Shown here piece by piece: positions 54,683 to 63,713 of a stretch of DNA of 64,000 bases (the stretch's first letter is position 1; every line of letters begins with the position of its first letter). Below the pieces are notes generated by a model, which was given only the letters and a program-made list of their open reading frames with translations, searched no databases and was not told the DNA's origin. The position numbers and the translations under genes were made by a program. This DNA is from JBJYIN01 sp046237015 (GTDB lineage Bacteria > Pseudomonadota > Gammaproteobacteria > Enterobacterales > Enterobacteriaceae): the NCBI RefSeq assembly GCF_046237015.1, contig NZ_JBJYIN010000014.1:1-64000 (forward strand). Direction: 5' to 3'.

Positions 54683-55879
54683 ATGGAACAAACCTGGCGT
54701 TGGTACGGCCCAAAAGATCCGGTGTCACTTGATGATATTCGGCAGGCTGGGGCGACTGGAGTGGTGACGGCGCTCCACCATATTCCTAATGGTGTTGTGT
54801 GGTCCATTGAAGAAATTGAAAAACGAAAAGCGGAATTAAAAGCCAAGGGACTGGTGTGGTCAGTTGTGGAAAGTGTACCGGTACACGAAGAGATCAAGAC
54901 GCAGACGGGCGACTATAAGACCCATATCGCCCATTACCAGCAGTCGCTACGTAATCTGGCTCAGTGTGGTATTGATACCGTCTGTTATAACTTTATGCCT
55001 GTGCTGGACTGGACGAGAACCGATCTGGAGTATGTGCTGCCGGATGGTTCCAAAGCGTTGCGCTTCGATCAGATTGCCTTTGCTGCTTTTGAGTTGCATA
55101 TCCTGAAACGCGTTGGTGCCGATCGGGATTATACGGCAGAAGAGCAAACGCAGGCGGCTGCCTATTTCAACGCCATGAGCGCTGATGATATTGCCCGCCT
55201 GACGGCGAACATTATTGCCGGTCTGCCAGGTTCGGAAGAGGGTTATACGCTGGAACAATTCCATGAGCGTCTGGCGGAATATGATGGTATTGATCATGCA
55301 AAATTGCGTGAGCATTTGGGATATTTTCTACAGCAAATCGTTCCGGTTGCCGAAGAAGTCGGCATTCGATTGGCGATCCACCCAGACGATCCACCGCGTC
55401 CGATCCTTGGCCTGCCGCGTGTGGTGTCTACCATTGATGATATGCACTGGCTTAAGCAGACAGTAGATAGCATCAATAATGGTTTTACCATGTGTACGGG
55501 ATCGTATGGCGTGCGAGCAGATAATGATCTGGTTCGGATGATTGAAACGTTTGGCGATCGTATTCATTTCACCCACTTGCGTGCGACCTGTCGGGAACAA
55601 AATCCGAAAACTTTCCATGAGGGTGCGCATCTGCAAGGGGATGTGGATATGGTTGCGGTGATCAAAGCGATTCTGACTGAAGAGTTGCGTCGCCAGCACG
55701 CGGGGGATTTACGCCCTATTCCGGTACGTCCTGATCACGGTCATCAGATGTTGGATGATTTGAAGAAAAAAACCAATCCAGGTTATTCGGCTATCGGTCG
55801 TCTGAAAGGGTTGGCAGAAATTCGCGGTGTCGAATTGGCGCTGAAACGCACGTTGTTTCCTGAATTGAAACAGGGATGA
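54683..55879 (+). CDS. uxuA: D-mannonate dehydratase
   Basis: Dehydrates D-mannonate to 2-keto-3-deoxy-D-gluconate, the junction with pectin breakdown in soft-rot bacteria. The 398-residue TIM-barrel protein has MEQTWRWYGPKDPVSLDDIR at its start and the metal-site segments LAIHPDDPPRPILGLPRVVS and PVRPDHGHQM. Length equals the usual UxuA. AAGG lies eight bases before the ATG. A hairpin follows the stop. Confidence 0.95.
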   Translation: MEQTWRWYGPKDPVSLDDIRQAGATGVVTALHHIPNGVVWSIEEIEKRKAELKAKGLVWSVVESVPVHEEIKTQTGDYKTHIAHYQQSLRNLAQCGIDTVCYNFMPVLDWTRTDLEYVLPDGSKALRFDQIAFAAFELHILKRVGADRDYTAEEQTQAAAYFNAMSADDIARLTANIIAGLPGSEEGYTLEQFHERLAEYDGIDHAKLREHLGYFLQQIVPVAEEVGIRLAIHPDDPPRPILGLPRVVSTIDDMHWLKQTVDSINNGFTMCTGSYGVRADNDLVRMIETFGDRIHFTHLRATCREQNPKTFHEGAHLQGDVDMVAVIKAILTEELRRQHAGDLRPIPVRPDHGHQMLDDLKKKTNPGYSAIGRLKGLAEIRGVELALKRTLFPELKQG

Positions 55880-55892
55880 TGCGCAAATAACA

Positions 55893-55912
55893 GGCCATGC
55901 TTTTGCATGGCC
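55893..55912 (+). terminator. Hairpin downstream of uxuA
   Basis: A perfect 8-bp stem GGCCATGC / GCATGGCC with loop TTTT lies 14 bp after the uxuA stop. The tail (TCATCATAAT) is poor in T, so termination is probable but not certain. It also lies between convergent uxuA and the dehydratase. Confidence 0.6.
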
Positions 55913-55951
55913 TCATCATAATAGAAATAAGGTTGTTGTACTTAATCTGGT

Positions 55952-57613
55952 TTATTCCGTATATGCCCCTTGCATTGCAGAAACGGCGCGGCTGGCATAG
56001 CGTTTAAGTACGCCTTTCAACTCCTGAGCTTCAGATTTCCATTCCAGACGACGTCGTACGTATTCGCTTTCAATTTGTGCCGCATCGGCGTGGGGGATAT
56101 TGTGCACGCCTGTGACATCAAGTTTTCTGTTGGGAATATCGATCATAATCGTGTCGCCGGTTTGAATGAGCGCGATTGGCCCCCCGTCAGCGGCTTCTGG
56201 CGAAATGTGACCGACGCATGGTCCACGAGTTGCGCCAGAGAACCGTCCGTCTGTAATAATGGCGACGGAACCATTTAATTCTTCGTTCTCAATTATCGCT
56301 TCCGAAGTGACGTGCATCTCAGGCATCCCCGTACCTTTCGGGCCTTCGTAACGAATAACGATAATGGATCCTGGTGCCACTTCGCCTGCGGTGACGGCAT
56401 TAAGTGCCGTCTGTTCACTATTGAACACGACGGCTGGCCCTGTGAGTGTTCTCATTTTTTCCGGTACGGCAGAATATTTAATGACAGCCCCTAATGGAGC
56501 AATATTGCCTTTAAGTACAGCAATTGAGCCATATGCATGCACATCTGCCGGTTTTCTGATAACGAGTTCAGGATTGACGTTATAGCTTTTTAAATGCGCA
56601 TGACACCGGTTGAAAAATCCTTCCGAATGCAATGTTTCCAGATTGTCTCCAAGACTTCGCCCGCTCACGGTGAGAACATCAAGATCGAGCTGTTCGCGAA
56701 GCAGCCACTGGATCATAGGAACCCCGCCAGCCAACCAGAAGAGCTCAGCCGGATATCTTCCGCTAGGGTAAACATTTGCCAGCAGTTTCACCTGAGAACC
56801 AATGCGGTCAAATAACTCTGGGTCTAATGTTTTGCCCAGTTCATGTGCGATAGCTGGGAGGTGGATCAAGGCGTTTGTGCTACCTGATATTGCCGCATGC
56901 ACTTTGATGGCATTGATAAAGGCGGACTCTGTCAGAATTTTCGATGGCGTGATATTGAGTTTGGCCAACTTGATAATCTGTTTGCCACATGAGCGAGCCA
57001 TACGACGAATTTCATTCATCGTTGCTGGCATTAACGCGGCACCTGGCAATGTGAGTCCCAGTGATTCAGCCATGCACTGCATGGTGCTGGCGGTTCCCAT
57101 AAATTGGCAGGCCCCACAGGATGGACACCCAGTCAGTTTATAAGAGCGTCCTTCTCCCGGTGAATCGATCCCTTTTTTAATTCTTGCCGAGACAACGCCC
57201 GCTTTACCTGCGGTGCTTAAATCCGGGCCGGGCCGCATGGTTCCGCCTGGTACTAAAATGGTTGGAATATCCATGCGTGCGGCGATTTTTAAATGCGCAG
57301 GAACTGATTTATCACAACTGGATAATAAGACCATTCCATCCCACGGTAGTACGGACGCATGGATTTCGACGAGATCGGCAATGATTTCTCTGGAGGGTAA
57401 ACAATACCTCATCCCAACCGTACCAGCAGACCAGCCATCGCAGATGTCCGTGGCATGGAACTGTGCGCCAACGCCGCCGGATTCAATGATGCCTTTGCAC
57501 GCATCATTACTTAACGTATCCAAATGATAACTTCCGGGGTGGCTGTCGCCCTGAACATCATCAACCAATATTTGAGGTTTATCGGTATCTTCCTCATCCC
57601 AATGCATTCCCAT
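55952..57613 (-). CDS. IlvD/Edd-family sugar-acid dehydratase, N-terminus cut by an amber codon
   Basis: The uninterrupted frame encodes 553 residues of an IlvD/Edd-family dehydratase; iron-sulfur and substrate segments include HATDICDGWSAGTVGM, LLSSCDKSVPAHLKI and TGCPSCGACQFMGTASTM. The natural start appears to be ATG at 57676 (MSDFQRCKPERNA), with AGGA seven bases upstream, but codon 14 is TAG (57635-57637). After it the frame continues as AQIDALRMGMHWDEE. Made from an internal ATG it would lack about 21 residues. All core cysteines lie beyond the stop. Substrate is probably an aldonate, judging from the aldolase and GntP permease in the same operon. Confidence 0.8.
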   Translation of the reverse strand: MGMHWDEEDTDKPQILVDDVQGDSHPGSYHLDTLSNDACKGIIESGGVGAQFHATDICDGWSAGTVGMRYCLPSREIIADLVEIHASVLPWDGMVLLSSCDKSVPAHLKIAARMDIPTILVPGGTMRPGPDLSTAGKAGVVSARIKKGIDSPGEGRSYKLTGCPSCGACQFMGTASTMQCMAESLGLTLPGAALMPATMNEIRRMARSCGKQIIKLAKLNITPSKILTESAFINAIKVHAAISGSTNALIHLPAIAHELGKTLDPELFDRIGSQVKLLANVYPSGRYPAELFWLAGGVPMIQWLLREQLDLDVLTVSGRSLGDNLETLHSEGFFNRCHAHLKSYNVNPELVIRKPADVHAYGSIAVLKGNIAPLGAVIKYSAVPEKMRTLTGPAVVFNSEQTALNAVTAGEVAPGSIIVIRYEGPKGTGMPEMHVTSEAIIENEELNGSVAIITDGRFSGATRGPCVGHISPEAADGGPIALIQTGDTIMIDIPNRKLDVTGVHNIPHADAAQIESEYVRRRLEWKSEAQELKGVLKRYASRAVSAMQGAYTE

Positions 57614-57634
57614 TCTTAAAGCATCGATCTGAGC

Positions 57635-57676
57635 CTAGGCATTACGTTCTGGTTTACAGCGTTGAAAGTCACTCAT
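57635..57676 (-). other. Amber-terminated 13-codon leader of the dehydratase gene
   Basis: ATG at 57676 to TAG at 57635-57637, in frame with the dehydratase. The Shine-Dalgarno AGGA belongs to this ATG, whereas the internal ATGs at 57613 and 57607 have only weak purine-rich sequence before them. The region reads like coding sequence through the stop. Confidence 0.8.
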
Positions 57677-57700
57677 TGTTATTTCCTCATAAATTATTTT

Positions 57701-57788
57701 TATACCCGTCATACTTCAAGTTATCTGTGTGTTGACAAATAGGGTTCCCGACGTATTTGTCCTGAAATTTGAGTTATTTAAGGTGTCG
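57701..57788. repeat. Short degenerate ERIC-like repeat in the sugar-acid operon
   Basis: TATACCCGTCATACTTCAAG followed by TTATCTGTGTGTTG at one end and TGAAATTTGAGTTATTTAAG at the other match the arms of the element at 34948, but the ERIC core is missing. It lies between the permease and dehydratase genes, so it is transcribed within the operon and would fold as a hairpin. Confidence 0.7.
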
Positions 57789-57800
57789 TTAATAATGAAG

Positions 57801-59150
57801 TTAAATAATTGTATTTAGAATCAGTACGCCAATTAATCCACTGATTGATATCCCACAACATAACGTTGTCCATATTCCAAAGTTTTCTTTAATACTTAAG
57901 CCAAAATACTCTTTAAACATCCAGAATCCGGCATCGTTGACATGAGAAGCAAATAGACTGCCTGCACCCGTTGCTAATGTAACCAGGGCCAGATTGGTAT
58001 CCGGATTTTGTTGAAGCATAGGAATAACCAGCCCGGCAGTTGAAATGGCGGCAACGGTTGAAGAGCCAAGGGAAAGTCGCAAAAGGGCGGCGACGCCCCA
58101 TGCAAATATCAGTGGTGAGGCATCAACGCCGGAAAATAGACTGGAAATATATTGACCTACGCCACCGTCAATTAATACTTGTTTAAACGCGCCCCCACCA
58201 CCGATAATTAATAACATCATGCCAATATTAGAAATTGATATAGAGCATGATTTCATCAATTCTGTCATGGTTTTTTTTCTGTATAGTCCCATCGTGAATA
58301 ATGCAAACAGGAGTGAAATTACCATGGCGACGGAAGCATCGCCTAATAGTTTAATCACCCTGAAGAATGCACTGTCTGAAAGGGAAAATCTTGTCTGAAG
58401 CATTAAAATTATTGTTGCCATAAACATAATGAGCACGGGTAGCATTGCTGTCAGTACGCTGATTTTAAATCCTGGCATTTCATGATCTTCAAATTGGCGC
58501 TGTTCACCAAGCGATTCAATATTACCCGTCCGCATATATAATGAAGGTGCAACGCGTTTAGCAAAATTATTATAAATCGGCCCAAAGATGATAATGGTCG
58601 GAATGGAGATGAGTATACCGTAAACCAGAACGGTACCGATATCTGCGCCGTATTCTCCTGCAATAACCGTTGGGCCAGGGTGGGGCGGTAAAAAAGCATG
58701 TGCTGTAGACAGTGCGGCGCACATGGGAACACCTAAATAAAGAATAGAGATATTCATCTGCCGTGCCATCGTGAATACGATAGGGATCAGTAGAACCAGA
58801 CCTACTTCATAGAATAAAGCGATACCTACCACAAACGCTGCAATGACGACTGCCCACTGAATTTTATCTTTTCCGAATACCCCAATCAGCGTTATCGCGA
58901 TTTTTTGTGCGCCACCGGAATCGGAAATTACCTTCCCAAGCATGGCACCTAAACCAAATATTAAAGCAATGTGACCTAGAGTGCCGCCAAGACCGGCCTC
59001 AATTGATTTAATTATTTTACTAAGAGGCATTCCCAGTGCTAGCGCGACAAAAAATGAAACAATGATTAACGATACAAATGTGTTTAGTTTTAATTTCATA
59101 ATCAAAACTAATAGGAGTGCTATCCCTAGAATAACAATAATGAGTGGCAT
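57801..59150 (-). CDS. GntP-family gluconate/sugar-acid permease
   Basis: A 449-residue inner-membrane transporter of the GntP family with 12 or more helices. Family pieces are GLGGTLGHIALIFGLGAMLG, AHAFLPPHPGPTVIAGEYGA and SHVNDAGFWMFKEYFGLS. It likely imports the sugar acid used by the neighbouring dehydratase and aldolase. AGAGA lies before the ATG. Gap to the aldolase gene is about 140 bp. Confidence 0.85.
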   Translation of the reverse strand: MPLIIVILGIALLLVLIMKLKLNTFVSLIIVSFFVALALGMPLSKIIKSIEAGLGGTLGHIALIFGLGAMLGKVISDSGGAQKIAITLIGVFGKDKIQWAVVIAAFVVGIALFYEVGLVLLIPIVFTMARQMNISILYLGVPMCAALSTAHAFLPPHPGPTVIAGEYGADIGTVLVYGILISIPTIIIFGPIYNNFAKRVAPSLYMRTGNIESLGEQRQFEDHEMPGFKISVLTAMLPVLIMFMATIILMLQTRFSLSDSAFFRVIKLLGDASVAMVISLLFALFTMGLYRKKTMTELMKSCSISISNIGMMLLIIGGGGAFKQVLIDGGVGQYISSLFSGVDASPLIFAWGVAALLRLSLGSSTVAAISTAGLVIPMLQQNPDTNLALVTLATGAGSLFASHVNDAGFWMFKEYFGLSIKENFGIWTTLCCGISISGLIGVLILNTII

Positions 59151-59288
59151 GGTTTTATTCTCTTTTTAGTATTTAGTAAGGTTGACGGTTGAAGAGATTT
59201 ATTTACCTAATGATGTTCATTCTTTTTATTAAGTCGTTGTCTCAGCATTGAAGCGATTAAATGTCGCTAATCAATGCTGAACGAGCAA

Positions 59289-60185
59289 TTAATCGACCAT
59301 TATGTTATGGTGCGACAATACGGATTTTATTTTTTGTATTTGAAGGTTATTTAGCTCTCCAAAAGGTTCTTTGCAACGAGTTGAATGAATGATGCCTCTA
59401 ATTTCTAATGCTTTTTTAAAGGTTGCGATGAATGGATCATTAATTTTGTAGATGTCCATCAGTTGATCAACTTGATTTTGATGGTTCGCAATCATTTCCA
59501 AATCATTAAGCGTAAAGGCATTTACCCATGATTTAAAAAACTCGGGAACGATATTGGACAAACCGCCAATACACCCGTTTCCACCAGAAAGAATATTATG
59601 TGCGAAATTATTATCGTATCCGGCATAGACTTCAAAGTCTGGAATTTCAATTTTAACCGTATTAATGATATCGGTAGTGTGATTGGTATCCGGGATTGTA
59701 TCTTTGATACCGACGATATTGGGATATTCTCTTGCCAGACGGAGACATAATTCGGGAGAAACTGAATAGCCGGTTCTATCAGGGAAGTTGTAGATAAATA
59801 TTTTTGCATTAGTCTGTGAGGCTATTTTACTGTAAAAATAATAAATTGCTTCATCAGTAAGACGGAAATAGTAGGGGCTGATGATCATGACACCGTCTAG
59901 CCCACAATCATAAGCATAATTTGCAAGTTCTATGGATTCATTAATATCCATACGGCTTGCTCCGGCATACACTTTCATTTCTCCACGATTGAAGTCAGAA
60001 GCAAGTTTTATCAGCGCTTTTGAGGTTTTCATATCAAGTGAAAAGAATTCTCCGGTGCTGCCCATTACGACAAACCCCGTCACTTTATCCTTAATAAAAT
60101 CGTAGACTCGAAGATTTTCATCTGCATCCAAATTGCCATTTTCGTCAAACAGGGTGACGACAGGGGTGATGTAGCTGCTTTTCAT
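59289..60185 (-). CDS. DapA-family 2-keto-3-deoxy-aldonate aldolase (YjhH/YagE-like)
   Basis: A 298-residue class I aldolase of the dihydrodipicolinate synthase/N-acetylneuraminate lyase family. The Schiff-base Lys is in NIVGIKDTIPDTNHT, the catalytic Tyr in FIYNFPDRTGY, and GSTGEFFSLDMKT is the substrate-carboxylate loop. In this operon context it probably splits a 2-keto-3-deoxy sugar acid to pyruvate and an aldehyde, as E. coli YjhH and YagE do. Start at 60185 has GGAGG four bases upstream; the frame extends to 60212 through the operator palindrome. Confidence 0.85.
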   Translation of the reverse strand: MKSSYITPVVTLFDENGNLDADENLRVYDFIKDKVTGFVVMGSTGEFFSLDMKTSKALIKLASDFNRGEMKVYAGASRMDINESIELANYAYDCGLDGVMIISPYYFRLTDEAIYYFYSKIASQTNAKIFIYNFPDRTGYSVSPELCLRLAREYPNIVGIKDTIPDTNHTTDIINTVKIEIPDFEVYAGYDNNFAHNILSGGNGCIGGLSNIVPEFFKSWVNAFTLNDLEMIANHQNQVDQLMDIYKINDPFIATFKKALEIRGIIHSTRCKEPFGELNNLQIQKIKSVLSHHNIMVD

Positions 60186-60194
60186 TTGCCCTCC

Positions 60195-60210
60195 GTTTGT
60201 ATATACAAAC
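60195..60210. promoter_or_regulatory. Candidate IclR operator before the sugar-acid operon
   Basis: GTTTGTATATACAAAC is a perfect 16-bp palindrome lying just upstream of the aldolase Shine-Dalgarno. The position, between promoter and ribosome site, suits a repressor. The IclR-family gene upstream is the natural candidate to bind it. Confidence 0.6.
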
Positions 60211-60675
60211 AATGTTTTTATTTATGAACGTTAAGCATTTTACTCGGCGGAAATGGCAAGTCAAATATTTCAATTTCTATATTTTCTTTTTTTATCAATA
60301 GATTATTTTGTTTTGAGCCTATGGTTAGTGTATATTTATATGAGAAATGCGCTTGTGATCACATAGCGCGTTGAGAATAGTGCAAGCGGTTGGGACGTTT
60401 TTATACGCATGTGGTTGTATAAATAAGAATCGTTATCAGTAATAGACCAAGCGGGTAATCGCGTTATGCTGATGGCGATTACTGTTTACCGAAAACGATC
60501 TGGTGAAGGGGAATCGATGGGGAACGGCTTTACTTCAGTTGGCACGGCGTTCACGACTTTCGCAGATGATCTTGTTGTTAAGGATAAATAAGATCTTCCT
60601 CCGGTTTTTATGGAGGAATTGAAAAAAACGCAAACTAACTTAGCAATAAATTTAGTGTATGAAACGAATGAATCG
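60211..60675. other. Intergenic region between aldolase and IclR genes
   Basis: About 465 bp. It should hold the operon promoter, which I cannot place with confidence. A 24-codon plus-strand frame, 60517-60591 (MGNGFTSVGTAFTTFADDLV and four more residues), has AAGGGG upstream but no known relative. A hairpin, TTCCTCC/GGAGGAA, lies at about 60596-60618 without a T-run. Confidence 0.35.
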
Positions 60676-61440
60676 CTAATTATGAATGTCAGGTAGTTTA
60701 TCTAATGTTAATTCAATTCTTTCTTTAGCACGAAGTAATGAATTGATAACATTACTCTTTTTTTCTTCTGTTGCCCTGAAGTAGGGAAGCGAGACGCTTA
60801 CCGCGGCAACGATATTTTCTTTCTGCTGTAAAGGTACAGCGAAGCAAATGGTTTCTTCGTTAATTTCCCTGTCATCCATCGCGAAACCGAGTCGATTGAC
60901 GTCGTCCAACTGTTTACGTAATTCAGTAAAATTTTGAATACTGTGAGAAGTAAGCGGCGCTAATTTTTCAGGATATAGTGCCATGATCTGAGCATCCTGA
61001 TGACGATAGAGCAACGCTTTTCCCAGGGCGGAATAAATGGCTGGCAAGCGGGTTCCAATTTTTGAATTTAATTGTACCGTCTGTTCACCCTGAATTTTAT
61101 CGATATACAATACCGATGCACCTTCAAGGATACCCATTTGGCAAATTTCATTGCATTCTGAAACGATATTTCTCATTTCTGCACGTACAGCCTGAAGCCA
61201 AAATTCTTTTTCAAACGTGGTGCTGGATAAGGCCATGCATGATACACCCAGAGAATAGACGCATTCTGTGGGGTCATAAGTAACATATTTTCTATGGTGT
61301 AACGATTTTAAGATTGGAAAAATCGTTCCCTTCAGTATTCCCGTTTTTTGGGCCAAACCGGACAAGGTCATTTTTTCCTCGCGCGCCAGAGATTCTAAGA
61401 TAAGTAACACCCGCTCCGTAGGATTATGAAGACCTGTCAT
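60676..61440 (-). CDS. IclR-family transcriptional regulator
   Basis: A 254-residue IclR protein: N-terminal winged helix (about 8-70, VLLILESLAREEKMTLSGLA and TGILKGTIFPILKSLHHRKY) and effector-binding domain (about 85-245, IGTRLPAIYSALGKALLY, INEETICFAVPLQQKENIVA). It heads the leftward sugar-acid gene group, like E. coli YjhI beside yjhHGF, and probably represses it. AGAGAG lies before the ATG. An inverted repeat TTGATATT...AATATCAA at 61527-61550 upstream could be an autoregulatory site. Confidence 0.82.
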   Translation of the reverse strand: MTGLHNPTERVLLILESLAREEKMTLSGLAQKTGILKGTIFPILKSLHHRKYVTYDPTECVYSLGVSCMALSSTTFEKEFWLQAVRAEMRNIVSECNEICQMGILEGASVLYIDKIQGEQTVQLNSKIGTRLPAIYSALGKALLYRHQDAQIMALYPEKLAPLTSHSIQNFTELRKQLDDVNRLGFAMDDREINEETICFAVPLQQKENIVAAVSVSLPYFRATEEKKSNVINSLLRAKERIELTLDKLPDIHN

Positions 61441-61868
61441 TTTTCTCTCTGTATCGCCCGATGAAATAAGGAAAGCGCCATTTAACTATATTTTCTGCTT
61501 AACCTCCAGAACTGAATATCGATATTTTGATATTTTATTTTTAATATCAATTGGTTGTGTTTGTTTTATTCGGATTGGCTGGAGACGATCATTCCCCGTC
61601 ATGCCGCGAGTAGTTGCTTGTTATCGGTTGGGCTTCATTTTCTGGTGAATAACGCTCGGTTTCGTACTCGCCATCGATTTCGCACTAATCATATGGCTGA
61701 ACATCGCCCTTTCCCCCTCTCAATCCGTGTTTAGCTAAGTCAATGGCGAACCGCTTTTTGTTAACCCTGAATCTTCGTTAACGCAATGCATATGAGAATT
61801 GTTCTTGATATCGATACCGACCATATTACACTGCGTGCGATTTCTATTATTACAGAGAACAAAAAGTT
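61441..61868. other. Divergent region between the IclR gene and yojI
   Basis: About 430 bp without a supported gene. It contains the AT-rich inverted repeat TTGATATT / AATATCAA (61527-61550, 8-base spacer) near the IclR gene. No promoter for yojI could be assigned with confidence. Confidence 0.4.
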
Positions 61869-63515
61869 ATGGAGCTGCTTCGCATCGTTTTCCAACAATA
61901 TCGCTGGCCTTTCCTGGCTGTTATCGCGTTAAGCCTTATCAGTGCGGCGCTGGGCATCGGGTTAATTGCTTTTATCAACCTGCAATTGATTGAAGCGGCA
62001 AGTCAGTCTTTGGCCGTGTTACCCCAGTTCTTGGGGCTGTTAGCGTTGTTAATGCTGGTGACGCTGGCTTCTCAATTGGCTCTGACGACGCTGGGGCACC
62101 ATTTTGTCTATCGCCTACGCGGACAGTTCATTAAACGAATTTTGGATACCAATATTGCGCGTATTGAGCAGATTGGGAATGCGCAATTGCTTGCCAGCCT
62201 TTCCAGTGATATTCGCAACATTACGATCGCATTTGTACGCCTGCCTGAATTGGTTCAGGGCATCATTTTAACGATCGGTTCCGCCGCTTATCTGGCCTGG
62301 CTGTCTCCAAAAATGTTGACGGTGACTTCAATTTGGGTCGCTGTCACCATCTGGGGGGGATTTGTCTTAGTTTCCCGCGTATATCGTCATCTAAGCACCG
62401 TTCGTGAGGCGGAAGATCGACTTCAAAAAGATTATCAGATGGTGATTGAGGGTCGTAAGGAATTAGCGCTTAACCGTGAACGGGCACAGAAGCTCTATGA
62501 TGAGGTTTATCAGATTAATGCTCAGGATTATCGCCAAAATGTGATTAAAGCTGATACTTTTCATCTGAGTGCGGTGAACTGGTCCAACATCATGATGCTG
62601 GGGGCGATTGGTGCCGTATTTTTTATGGCTAATAATCTGGGGTGGTCTGATACCAATGTGGCCGCAACGTATTCACTCACGCTGTTATTCCTGCGAACGC
62701 CATTGCTTCAGGCCGTGGGCGCACTGCCGACATTGCTGAGTGCGCAGGTGGCGTTTAATAAATTAAAAACGCTCAAGCTGGCTGAGTATCAGGCTGAATT
62801 CCCTTCAGCCACCGCTCCGGCAAATTGGCAGACACTGCAATTACGTGATGTTGTTTTTCGCTATGAAAATACAGCGTTTGAAGTGGGGCCCATCAATATC
62901 ACCGTCCAGCGCGGGGAGTTGGTTTTTCTGATTGGCGGTAACGGTAGCGGCAAATCGACGCTGGCGATGCTGCTGACCGGGCTCTATACGCCAATTTCAG
63001 GTTCGCTGCTGTTGGATGGTGTTCCCGTTACGGCAAAGACGTTGAGCGACTACCAGAAGCTATTTTCCGCTGTTTTCACGGATTTCCATCTTTTTGGGCA
63101 AATGATTGGGCCGCAGGGAGGAGAACCTGATGAAGCATTGGTAGACGCCTGGCTTGATCGCTTGAACATGCGTCATAAGTTGGAGTTTGACAATCACAAT
63201 GTGACCAATTTGCAGCTTTCTCAGGGGCAGCGCAAGCGTGTTGCGCTTCTGCTGGCTGTCGCCGAACAGCGAGATATTCTCTTATTGGATGAGTGGGCTG
63301 CCGATCAGGACCCTCAATTTCGTCGCGTATTCTATCTTGAGTTGTTACCGCAATTACGGGCCTTGGGTAAAACCATTATCGCGATCAGCCATGACGATCA
63401 TTACTTTGAACATGCCGACCGTTTGCTCGAAATGCATCAGGGGCAACTGTCTGAACTCACCGGTGAGGCTCGCGAACAGGCCAGTCAGGATGCGGTTGCG
63501 CAGATCAGTCGGTGA
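61869..63515 (+). CDS. yojI: ABC exporter YojI
   Basis: A 548-residue half-transporter with fused membrane domain (about 1-320, six helices) and ATPase (about 335-540). Walker A is GGNGSGKST, the signature is LSQGQRKRVAL (LSQG variant) and Walker B is DILLLDEWAADQDP, the last two typical of the cyclic peptide/siderophore exporter group. E. coli YojI (547 residues) exports microcin J25 with TolC. The native substrate is unknown. It appears to be a single-gene unit. Confidence 0.92.
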   Translation: MELLRIVFQQYRWPFLAVIALSLISAALGIGLIAFINLQLIEAASQSLAVLPQFLGLLALLMLVTLASQLALTTLGHHFVYRLRGQFIKRILDTNIARIEQIGNAQLLASLSSDIRNITIAFVRLPELVQGIILTIGSAAYLAWLSPKMLTVTSIWVAVTIWGGFVLVSRVYRHLSTVREAEDRLQKDYQMVIEGRKELALNRERAQKLYDEVYQINAQDYRQNVIKADTFHLSAVNWSNIMMLGAIGAVFFMANNLGWSDTNVAATYSLTLLFLRTPLLQAVGALPTLLSAQVAFNKLKTLKLAEYQAEFPSATAPANWQTLQLRDVVFRYENTAFEVGPINITVQRGELVFLIGGNGSGKSTLAMLLTGLYTPISGSLLLDGVPVTAKTLSDYQKLFSAVFTDFHLFGQMIGPQGGEPDEALVDAWLDRLNMRHKLEFDNHNVTNLQLSQGQRKRVALLLAVAEQRDILLLDEWAADQDPQFRRVFYLELLPQLRALGKTIIAISHDDHYFEHADRLLEMHQGQLSELTGEAREQASQDAVAQISR

Positions 63516-63612
63516 GGGAGATCACAAAATTTTTTTAATTTCTATATTGCTGATTTCATAGAGGAAGCTATACAGCCAGAAACCACTGGGGCATCATGCT
63601 GACCAATGCCAG

Positions 63613-63630
63613 CCCTCTGCTGGCAGAGGG
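63613..63630 (+). other. Hairpin between yojI and ansB
   Basis: A perfect 7-bp stem CCCTCTG / CAGAGGG with loop CTGG, about 100 bp after yojI. It lacks a T-run, so a terminator role is uncertain. Confidence 0.4.
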
Positions 63631-63713
63631 ATCAATCATCAACTAACGGACCGTTATTCTGAATCGCCTCTGTGGTTCATGATGACGTCCACGCATATTA
63701 GGTTGGTACAGGT

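Noticed and set aside
60354..60363. TGTGATCACA resembling a CRP site
   Set aside because: The two half-sites are adjacent; CRP needs TGTGA and TCACA separated by six bases.
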